Positions 1 to 7,978 of a stretch of DNA of 64,000 nucleotides are shown here, one piece after another. Each line of letters starts with the position of its first letter. Position 1 is the first letter of the stretch. The position numbers were made by a program, and so were the translations under genes. Origin of the DNA: Symsagittifera roscoffensis (Eukaryota > Xenacoelomorpha > Acoela > Convolutidae); NCBI RefSeq assembly GCF_963678635.1, contig NC_087068.1, positions 42,743,649 to 42,807,648 on the forward strand, written 5' to 3'. The notes beneath the pieces are model-generated. The model made no database searches. It saw only the letters and a program-made list of their open reading frames with translations, and was not told where the DNA came from.

Positions 1-984
1 TAGATTTAAATACAAAAACTTTAATCGGTTTATCTCGAAGAATTTTTTGAACATTTCCAAATGTCTTTCAAATCACGATTGAAAGGGCTTTACGATGATA
101 TAGTATTGAACCCATTCCAATCATTGTTTCTGAAACTTGATTCTAGGTGGCAAACCTTAACGAAAAAACTAAAAAACGCGAAGATAAAGTTCCTCACATT
201 TTTCTAGGTTCGAAAAATCGAATTAAAAACTGAGTAAACGGTATCTCTGCGGGTAGATAAAGAACTCGTACCACCCTTATTAACAGTTCCCAAAATATGC
301 AGGTTTGATAATAAGACATACAAAATAGGCTTGACATTATTTTTGAATTAATTATCAATTGAATCAGCGTCTTAAAAACAATTTAGACGAAAAATTTATG
401 ACAAACAAATGGTTCTAAATGTTTAAAAGAATAAGGAAACTGAAAAAAGAATCACAACGACTTTTTCAACTATCGAAATTCGAAGAATTAGTAATAATTT
501 ATTAAATTGTTAGGAATTAGAATTGATTCGAGAAAATTGTTTTCGAATTCTTAATAATTTTTTTGTCCCATTTAGAGAAATAAATTGATAGGTAAATTTT
601 TATAATGCTAGAAATTCACAACATTGAAGTCCATTTCCGAAACAAGAAATCATTTACGTTTTTCGTGACCACGATATTTAAACTCTTCCATAACGGAGCT
701 GGCCTTCTTTAAATCAACTGAAGTAAAAAGACCGACAGCGTCAGACGAAGTGAAATTTTTATATTTGGATTTGCTTTAAAAGAATAGCACCCCAAACAAG
801 AAAAAAATCGTGAGCATCGTCAATTGTTGAAACAACGCACAAAAACGGAATTAAATAGTTTTTTTTTGTTCCGCCGATAGTCTTACAAAAATTTAACGAA
901 ATATCATGAAAATAAGTATCGCCCACTGCTGTGGAAGTAGCAAAACATTTTCCGAACACTGTGAAATAAAATGATTGGAAATTC
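1..984. other. AT-rich non-coding sequence
   Basis: No gene is visible. Bases 60-160 and the stretches near 23200-23290 and 24375-24460 share a diverged sequence around a TTCGAATC(G/A)CGA-CTGAA-type core followed by GGGCT, so this is probably an old interspersed repeat. Bases 430-715 weakly resemble the repeat at 985-1300. Open frames here are short and have no recognisable protein character. Confidence 0.5.
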
Positions 985-1500
985 TTGAACATAGCTAATC
1001 GAAGATTGGAAAAGAGCAATAAACGCAAGTAAAAATTAAAAAACCACTGACTTTCTTGAAAAAAATCTCAACTTTCGAATTTCAAAAAAATAGATGCCCT
1101 TTAAGCTCTTTAAATTTCTAGAACAATTTATGACGAGAACAATTTTGATAACATGAACCCAACTAGAGAAAACTGCATCAATAGTTAAAGATTTTATTCC
1201 GCTGGAAATCTAAAAATTAAATTCTACCTTCGAAACTAGAAATCGTTCACGTTTTTTCACGCCATTTCCACGTTCGTATTTGAGAGTGCTATTTACGTCA
1301 CTTTCAGCAGATGCATTGCAATTTAAGTCAAAAAGTGGATATATACCTAAATGCATTCATATATGCATCGATATGTATGAATGCACATCTGTAGTAATTA
1401 GAGACCTTTAGGACTTTTCCTAAATAAAAAACAAAAAAAAATCAGGAAGACCTATATAAGAGTCTTCACTACGTTCATTACCCTTAAAAAGGGAAAAACT
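985..1500. repeat. Ancient duplicate of 2845-3285
   Basis: This block matches 2845-3285 over most of its length. Shared landmarks in the same order are an AAGAG(C/T)AAT(A/G)AACGCAAG string, TAGAACAATTTATGACG, a CACGTTTTT(T/C) stretch, and finally CCTATATAAGAGT at about 1451 (3239 in the other copy). With the pseudo-exon copy at 2010-2470, this indicates duplication of the region downstream of the terminal exon of the minus-strand gene. No coding function is visible. Confidence 0.65.
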
Positions 1501-1709
1501 CGATTGAGCTTAGTGTAAAAACTGAATTAAAACTACATTTGGCTCAAATTCAGTGTCGTCAAGTTGGTCTACAAATCAAAGAAATGCATTTTTTCTCGAA
1601 TCAGAGAATTCTACGAAAAGATCCAGATACCTATATGGACTCAGTTTAACAATGCAAAAAAGGGGAACCAAAAAATAATGCAATAAATGGAAACCAAGTC
1701 GAAGGGTGA

Positions 1710-1940
1710 CAGAGCTTTTCAAGTAGTAACTGGTTATGCTCACCCAGCAGTATAAAAAATTATTCCGCAAATAAGGAAAGAGCAAAGTCTAAACAAAAAT
1801 AGCCCGATTCGGTTCAAACCCGGCGAAAACCCCAATAAATGTCCTAAATATGAACAATTACAACAATAGATATATCGGAAACTATCAAACAAATTATCTA
1901 TTTTTACAGCTGGAATTCGTTCATTTAATTTTAATCTGTC
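1710..1940. repeat. 230-bp interspersed repeat, copy a
   Basis: First of three diverged copies (others at 2515-2760 and 6260-6498). All begin with a CTTTCAA-type string and GGTTATGCTCAC and end with CAGCTGGAA followed by a T-rich stretch. A sequence like an RNA polymerase III B box, GGTTCAAACCC, lies in the middle. The B box suggests a tRNA-derived short interspersed element. A conserved short reading frame is an alternative explanation. Confidence 0.6.
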
Positions 1941-2009
1941 AAGACTATTCATATGAAGTTTTTTTGACAGCTGTCTTTTGTCAAGGCACCATTTTGCTCT
2001 CACAACTCA

Positions 2010-2470
2010 TTCCCGACCTTGATATGGTTAAACAGGAGATTTTTTAGGAACACTGTGAAAATCGCAAAGCCAGTTATATTTACTTCGCTTCTTGCTTTTG
2101 AATTTGACTAGTTTTTCCTTTGTACGTTTTTGCTGCGGACTTTCGGTTACTTCTGTTTTTGCTGACAATTCTATTTTTACTATCCTCCGACATTGCACTT
2201 GCCGATCTTTCTTTTACTGTCAGAGACTGCTTTGCTTCCCGACTTACTCGACATTATAACACTGCATTTATTCCCGGAAAGAGTTTATTCTCGGAAACAT
2301 TGGAGCCCCGTGACATGCTGACGATTGCACTGACTGTCTCGGTCTTGATACAGATAACAGCCATTTTTACTGAGATCGATGAGTTGATCTTCTTTGTAGC
2401 ATGGATCGAGCAGCTGAAGGCCTTCGACGCAGTTTAACAATGCGATAACTTCGACGCAGTTTAACAATGC
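2010..2470 (-). pseudogene. Decayed partial copy of Ser/Arg-rich terminal exon
   Basis: On the minus strand this segment matches about 3330-3900, covering the last part of the Ser/Arg-rich terminal exon and the sequence after its stop. Shared strings include GACTAGTTTTTCCTTTGT versus GACTAGTTCTTCCTTTGT and the CGGAGCCCCGTGA string on the plus strand. Many substitutions and small indels break the frame, and the part encoding the repeated SGSKA motifs is shortened. There is no upstream exon or start. It is best explained as a dead tandem duplicate rather than a second gene. Confidence 0.75.
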
Positions 2471-2514
2471 GATAAATGAAAACCAAAAAAAAATAACTCC
2501 AATGCAGGATAGCA

Positions 2515-2760
2515 GACCTTTTCAAGTTGGAATGGGTTATGCTCACCCAACAGCATCAAAAAACATTCAGGGAATACGAAACCAGCAAAATCCAACTAAT
2601 AATTTCTTGATTTGGTTCGAATCCGGAGAAAAGCCCTACAAATGTCCTAAATTCCTAAAAATAAGCAATTGCAACAACGGATATGAAAAAACTCTAAAAA
2701 CTATCAAACAAATTATCTAATCAAGCAGCTGGAAACTATTCCAATCAACTTTGATCTGTA
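2515..2760. repeat. 230-bp interspersed repeat, copy b
   Basis: This copy has the clearest B-box match, GGTTCGAATCC at about 2613-2623, in the same place as in copies a and c. It lies directly between the pseudo-exon copy (2010-2470) and the repeat at 2845. One frame reads SGEKPYKC, resembling a zinc-finger linker, but no C2H2 finger follows, so I do not call a protein. Confidence 0.6.
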
Positions 2761-2844
2761 AAAAAAAACCTTTTATATATTTTTGCGGATTGCCTTCTGT
2801 CGCGGTATCAGTTCTTTTCCACTTTTTGGAGTGGTAGGAACAAT

Positions 2845-3285
2845 AAATATAGCCAACTAACATTTGGCAAAGAGTAATGAACGCAAGGAATCTGAAAAAA
2901 AAACTGACTTGTTTTTTTAAAGCCTTCAATTTTTGAATTTCGAAAAAAATAGATGGTTTTAAAACTCTTTGAATTTGTAGAACAATTTATGACGGCCGCT
3001 TTTTTGTTTAAATTAACCCAATTTGAGAACACTGGATCAATAGGCAAACTTTTATTTCGCCTTTAGTCCGTTTTTGAAATAAGGAGTCGATCACGTTTTT
3101 CGTGACCTTTACATTTTTGCTGTTCGATAGTGGAGTTTGCCTTCCTCTTAACAATGCAAATGCACTGAACTAATGATCAAAATTACCAGTCAAACCGCAA
3201 AAAAAAACAAAATTGAGCGTGAAAAAATCAGCAAGACCTATATAAGAGTTTTCGCTACCTTCATTACTCTTAAAAACACTATAAA
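2845..3285. repeat. Ancient duplicate of 985-1500
   Basis: Partner of 985-1500. It lies just past the 3' end of the minus-strand gene and ends with the same CCTATATAAGAGT string, followed in both copies by a CTAC-TTCATTAC string. The block is AT-rich and encodes nothing recognisable. Confidence 0.65.
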
Positions 3286-3424
3286 GTAGGTGCTATAAGA
3301 TTTATATAGTTCGAAAATAACACAAACTCATTCCAAATATGGATATGATTAACCCAGAGATTTTACTACGAGCACTATGTGTAAATCGCAACGCATTTAA
3401 AACAGCTAGAGTACAACATTCTTC

Positions 3425-3430
3425 TTTAAT
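3425..3430 (-). terminator. Candidate poly(A) signal ATTAAA
   Basis: On the minus strand ATTAAA lies about 57 bases after the TGA stop of the terminal exon, a plausible distance for the common AATAAA variant. It is supported only by sequence and position. Confidence 0.35.
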
Positions 3431-3486
3431 CATGAAGATACACATTTTTTTGGTATAAAACTAGTACTTTCGTTACTAAAAATATT

Positions 3487-4262
3487 TCAATTTTTGTTAC
3501 GAAGCGTTGTATTCACTGTGCTTCTTGTTTTTGAATTTTGACTAGTTCTTCCTTTGTCCGCTGTTGCTGTGGACTTTCGTGGGCTTCTGTTTCTGCTGAC
3601 ACTTCTATTCTTACTACCCGCCGACAGAGCACTCGCTGATCTTGCTTGACTGCCAGACATTGCTCTACTTCCAGAAAGGGCTTTACTTCCAGATACTGCT
3701 TTGCTTCCGGACCTACTTGACCTCATAATACTACTTTTATTCCCGGAAAGACTTCTATTCTCGGAAATATCGGAGCCCCGTGAGACGCTACGAGGCGACT
3801 GTGCAGACTGTCTCGGTCTTGATACAGATGACTGTCGTTTCTGCTGAAATTGCTGAGTTGATCTTCTTTGTTGCTTGGATCGAGCAGCTGAAGGTCTTGG
3901 AGGAGATTGTTGTGTTGACCTTCTTTGCACAGATTGAGAACCCGATTTTCTCGGTGATTCTGTTGACCTTTTCGCTGGTCTTGTGTCATCTTCAGTTTTG
4001 GTGGTTGACCTACGATAGTTTGCACTCGGTCTTAACATATTACGATTTTTAACATCTTCATCATCGTTATCATCTTGGATACTTTCTTTATTATCACCAC
4101 CTCGTTCTTGTGGTTTAGAAGCGTGTCTTTTGTCCTCCATTTGTGCTTCGGCTTCTGGCTTCTCGTAACGTTTCAATTTTCCCCGGTGTGCTTCTAATTT
4201 GGGAGCCAAATAAGTGACCGCGGGATCCCCACCCCACAAAACTTGCTCCACTTTATCCATGA
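3487..4262 (-). CDS. Terminal exon, Ser/Arg-rich tail of giant protein
   Basis: The exon opens after a TTTTGTTTAAG acceptor and runs 258 codons to a TGA at 3489-3487. The first two bases (TC) complete a codon begun by the T that ends the exon at 4611, so the frame continues as ...LMSRF-MDKVEQVLWGG. An in-frame stop immediately upstream of the acceptor shows that the exon really begins there or that ATG 4260 is an initiator. The N-terminal 50 residues look folded or conserved in style (VEQVLWGGDPAVTYLAPK). An acidic patch (QDDNDDEDV) follows, then about 180 residues rich in Ser, Arg, Gln and Pro with four near-repeats of SGS(K/R)A. This resembles SR-type disordered tails in composition only. 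No RNA-binding domain is visible. If the splice is wrong, this would be a 257-residue stand-alone protein. Confidence 0.75.
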
Positions 4263-4610
4263 CTTAAACAAAATCAATGTGAACATCACTTCTGATAAGA
4301 AACTTTTGAATGCCTTGAACGATTCATTTCAAATTAAAACAACTGATAGCTGAAATTTAATATTTCAATTAGGAACACAAAAACAATCTGACCCATCCGC
4401 CTTTACAGGAACAACGCTGACATTTCTCTTTAATTATATAAATATTAACATTATATAAAAAAAAAACATATAAAAACTATCGCTTAAATCCTTTCATCAA
4501 CAATTTTATCGTGAGTAAATGAAGAAGAATAAACAGTATCATTATTTATTCCTGATTTTGTTTTAAGATTAACAAACAAGAGGTCAAGTTAATTAATAGT
4601 AGTAACTTAC

Positions 4611-4735
4611 ACCTGGACATTAAGTTGGGTCCATCGAGGGATATAGGAGACATGTCCTGAGAGGAGTCATAGTCCACTGCATCCCCTCCATAGCTCAGCA
4701 CTCTTTTCACTTGGGAGATCGAATTGGACTTGGAT
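4611..4735 (-). CDS. Internal exon of giant minus-strand gene
   Basis: A 125-bp exon bounded by a T-rich TTTTTAG acceptor and a strong GTAAGT donor (AGGT|GTAAGT). It opens with the last base of a split codon, carries 41 codons (SKSNSISQVKRVLSYGGDAV, then acidic DYDSSQDMSPISLDGPN) and ends with one base of the next split codon. Both junctions fit the neighbouring exons in phase. No domain is recognised; YGGDAVDYDSS is an acidic/Tyr patch similar in flavour to the motifs in the giant exon. Confidence 0.7.
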
Positions 4736-5160
4736 CTAAAAACAAAGAAAATCAACCATGCAAAACGAGCATTGATTGCAGAACGGATTTTTAATAACAA
4801 AAAAAAACAATTGCATCCAGTCAACTTGCTGAAACTTCCTTCACATGGAAACAGAAGAGGAGTGGTTAGCAAATGTGCCTAAATTTCAGTCGGTTTCCAA
4901 AGCGATCGAACGCTAGATACGAGATTCAAAGCGAGATACTTTGGAGCTGTGCCAAAGACCATGGAAGAAATTGCAATTCTAAAGGAGCTTCAATACTAAA
5001 GGGGAGATTTTTTATCATGACAACGGGTCATGGATTATGACCGGCTTATTGTATTCACATCTGATTGAAATCTGTACATTCTTCAGCGATACACAACTTG
5101 GCATGCTGACTGTACATTTAAAAGATTCCCCTCATTTTTTTCGATTCAATGATGTAAGTC

Positions 5161-5350
5161 TAATGAATGAATGTATTTGTAATATTTCTCGAGGAGCGTA
5201 CTCTTATGATAGGGTAAGAGGCTTTTTCTGTGCGGTATAATTTTTTTTTATTTTGATCAATAAGTTTATATGTAATATCAGTTGGTTTTTCAATAAGTTG
5301 GTAGGGTCCTTTTCGGAGTGGTTGCATTTTTTTCAATATTCCTATATGGA
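5161..5350 (-). mobile_element. Ty3/Gypsy pol relic, left arm of palindrome
   Basis: Read on the minus strand this encodes a fragment with LRKGPYQLIEKPTDITYKL, typical of the region C-terminal to the integrase core in one Ty3/Gypsy lineage (lineage from family knowledge, frame read directly). It is an inverted copy of 5480-5640. The two arms share long matching stretches, such as a TGTAATATTTCTCGA string and its complement. This arm keeps about 19 bases (the GPYQLI codons) that the other arm has lost. It lies in an intron of the giant gene. Confidence 0.65.
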
Positions 5351-5399
5351 TGAAGAAATTTCGTATTAATACATATCTTCCAATTTTTTAGTCTGATGC

Positions 5400-5640
5400 T
5401 GATGTGAAGCTGGTATCTCGCTTCACACCAGCTGCAGACTTAAAAACTGGAACATATGTACTCATACCAAATTTTTCAACCCAAATAGGAATATCGAAAA
5501 AAATGCAACCACTCCGAAAAAATCAACTGATGTTACATATAAACTTATTGATCAAAATAAAAAAGAAATTACACAACACTTCACTTACCCTATTATAAGA
5601 GTACGCTCGTCGAGAAATATTACAATTATATTCATTCACT
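5400..5640 (+). mobile_element. Ty3/Gypsy pol relic, right arm of palindrome
   Basis: The plus strand encodes LKTGTYVLIPNFSTQIGISK followed by QPLRK, then a frame break and YKLIDQNKKEITQH. This is the same post-integrase region as the left arm but extends further upstream. With 5161-5350 it makes an inverted repeat of about 480 bp centred near 5400. The frame breaks show that it is dead. Confidence 0.65.
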
Positions 5641-5649
5641 GTACTTCAT

Positions 5650-6259
5650 ATCAATGAATCGCTACCAGCAACAAATAATACAGATCTTCCAACTAGAACA
5701 AAATAAAACCTTAACCACACAAAAGAAACAATTACAACATCCAAATACTAAACCCACTGAGGTACAAAAACCGTAAATTACAAGAAAATTTATTCCAAAA
5801 ATAAAAGAAACATCCACACTTCTATTGCAGCCCATAACTCATCAACAAAAATACCAAAACAAAAATTGCAACAAGCATTTCGGGGTGTTATACCAACTTC
5901 TCCTATTATTAGATTCTACAATTTGCTATTAATTTCAGAAAAAACTGTAAATTTGGCTTTCAAATACAAATTTTCCACAGCGTTTGTAAAAAAAGTATTC
6001 ATTTTGCGCAGGCCAATTGGCGAAAAATTCAGGAATTGTGATTGGCAGTTGATTTTAGAAAGGAAATAGTTACGAAAATGATCCTTTATTGCTGTGGCTT
6101 TTATTCCTGAGTGCGACTTGAAGATGTTAGTAAAAGGCTACTTGAATCTGCCAGTAGAGATTTTAGACGCCATCACAACTGAGAATAAGCCTCTCAAGAC
6201 GTATCTCGATTATTGCGAGAAAAAAACGCGAGTGGTGGAATATATACGTGTAATAAATA
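5650..6259. other. Intronic sequence, no feature recognised
   Basis: AT-rich intron sequence of the giant gene. Two plus-strand open frames of 67 to 69 codons occur (5866-6069 and 6094-6303, the latter running into the next repeat). The second has protein-like composition (IPECDLKMLVKGYLNLPVEI) but no recognised family, and could be another transposon fragment. Confidence 0.3.
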
Positions 6260-6498
6260 CGAGCTTTCAATTAGGAATGGGTTATGCTCACACCAGAGTA
6301 TGAAACGTCATTCAGCAAATAAGGACGGAGCAAACTAACAGAAAATCGCCTGATTCGATTCAAATCCGGAGGAAAGAGCTATAAATGTTATAAATATGAA
6401 CGACTGTAACAAAGGATATCAGAAAATCTTCTAAACAATCAAAACAATGATCTAATTTTGCAGCTGGAAGCTCTTTCATTCAACTTCGATATGTAAAA
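6260..6498. repeat. 230-bp interspersed repeat, copy c
   Basis: Third copy of the family at 1710 and 2515, beginning GAGCTTTCAATTAGGAATGG and ending at CAGCTGGAAG plus a T-rich tail. It is more diverged at the B-box position (GATTCAAATCC). It lies in an intron of the giant gene. Confidence 0.6.
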
Positions 6499-6690
6499 CT
6501 CATTATATCAAAAACAAATTTGACATTTTATATTTTACCGCTTTTTCACATTTAGATTAAAGAAAAATATAATTTTCGTTGCAGTTTTAGCAAGTCTTTT
6601 TTTGCGAGTTGTTTGTTGCTGCGGCACCTGAGAAAAAAAAAACAATTGTGTACATATCAAAAAGAAAACCTTCCAAATTTTCCAAATTCT

Positions 6691-6696
6691 TTTATT
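6691..6696 (-). terminator. AATAAA overlapping a possible alternative stop
   Basis: On the minus strand GCAAATAAAAG contains both the TAA that ends the read-through of the 6992-6789 exon and a perfect AATAAA. If the weak donor at 6788 is skipped, the exon would extend to this stop, adding about 32 codons ending IKLRSK. That would produce a shorter protein lacking the last two exons. This is an inference from sequence only. Confidence 0.35.
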
Positions 6697-6788
6697 TGCT
6701 TCTTAATTTTATTTTCAATTCTGCGGTCGGAGCATTCTGCGCTATTTGACTAATCTCGTTCATATTGGCAATAATTGACACTACCAAC

Positions 6789-6992
6789 CTGGGACTGCAG
6801 TTATCCTTCTGTGGATAGTAGTCACGTGGCAAATTAGCCAGCAGTCTGTCTCTATTCTCCCTGCAGATTGAACAGGACTCTGCAAAATCACACATGGAAC
6901 AGAAGGAGGAATATGAATCTCCCATTGAGTCGAAGGAGGCCGACTGGTTGTTATTTTTGTTGTCGCGAGCGGATGATCTGCACGTATCACAC
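6789..6992 (-). CDS. CxxC-rich internal exon of giant gene
   Basis: A 204-bp exon with acceptor TTTTGTAG and donor AG|GTTGGT, the latter weak. Its first base completes a Leu codon split with the exon at 7378, giving TKL-CDTCRSSARD. It encodes a Ser/Asn stretch, a second Cys cluster (CSMCDFAESCSIC, i.e. CxxC-x5-CxxC), and then RENRDRLLANLPRDYYPQKD. Spaced CxxC pairs suggest metal binding, probably zinc, but the spacing matches no domain I can name. The phase at the 3' edge fits the exon at 4735. Confidence 0.75.
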
Positions 6993-7377
6993 CTACAAAA
7001 GTCATCATAATGAAACAAAACATTTCCCTCGGGCTACCTTTATACTTACCTTTAAACTTCAACTCAAGGATGCCCATGCAAAAACAAAAAAAAGACTGTA
7101 GAAAGGAAACAGAAGTTCATTGATCCATTCTTTGAAAAAAAAAAAACATTCGAGGAAGAAAAAAAAACATTTTTCGTGCTGAGAGGAAACGAACTAGAGA
7201 AAGCTTAGAGCTTTGTGAATTATGCATAATCGACTAGTTGTCGTCAAAAATTTAAACGCTTCAAAACTTCTCATGTCGTGGGTTGCACCTTCGGATGAAT
7301 TAAGCCAGCTTGCTCGCCATAGCGACTAACTAATATATTTTACCTTTCTTTCTCATTGAACATAAAGTTTCACTCAC

Positions 7378-7546
7378 AGTTTGGTAAGTTGAGTCTGCTG
7401 GAACCTGTTTCTACAACTGTCACAGGTGTAGTCATTCATCCTCTGTCTGCAAGTGGGACACACTCCATCTTCCATGGCCGCAATGGACACCTTCTTCCGC
7501 ATACCACACTTCAAAGAGGAGTCGGCACCACTAGCCCGAGGAGAAG
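7378..7546 (-). CDS. CxxC-rich internal exon of giant gene
   Basis: A 169-bp exon (two split bases, 55 codons, two split bases) between a CATTTTAG acceptor and a consensus GTGAGT donor. The key stretch is CPTCRQRMNDYTCDSC, i.e. CxxC-x8-CxxC, with a further CxxC (CDTC) arriving 12 residues later across the next splice junction. Upstream it begins SPRASGADSSLKCGMRKK, matching the basic/Ser-rich style of the giant exon. This looks like a zinc-ribbon or treble-clef-like module, but the family is not recognised. Both neighbouring splice phases are compatible. Confidence 0.8.
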
Positions 7547-7978
7547 CTAAAATGAGAAAAAGCTTCCAGTGCCACCGACAAAAAACAAGACATTTTCGCG
7601 TCAGGCATTTGTTTTCTAACCTTATGTATCAAGAACAAATGTGTATGTAATAAGAAAACATCATACACGCCAAACTTCATAATTATCGATCAATAAGACT
7701 TATTTTCACTTCATATTGTAAAATCGCAGGTGGCGAGAAAGCGTTAAGAAAGTCAGGAAAATTCACTCTTCACTCACACTTACTCTTATCTTAAATGAAG
7801 AGGCAGAAAAAAATTAATGCTATACGAATTGAACTTTTCACAAGGCCAATCGGCCATTTTTTCCTATTCTTAAATGAATTAACGACTATCAAGAAAAGAA
7901 CTGCTGAATACTTTGAATGAAGTTATCATAGTCGTCAAAATCTATCAGTCAATTTTGAACAACTATTTGTTTTTTAAC
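7547..7978 (-). other. Intron between giant exon and CxxC exons
   Basis: 432 bases, AT-rich, with no other feature seen. The donor ATAG|GTTAAA is weak. Other phase-compatible GT sites lie slightly upstream inside the exon, for example CTG|GTAGAG. If no splice is used, translation would stop at TAA 7976-7974. Confidence 0.5.

Noticed and set aside
2502-2720. Zinc-finger-like SGEKPYKC in a 72-codon frame
   Set aside because: No His pair or second Cys follows at C2H2 spacing, and the segment is one copy of a non-coding-looking repeat.
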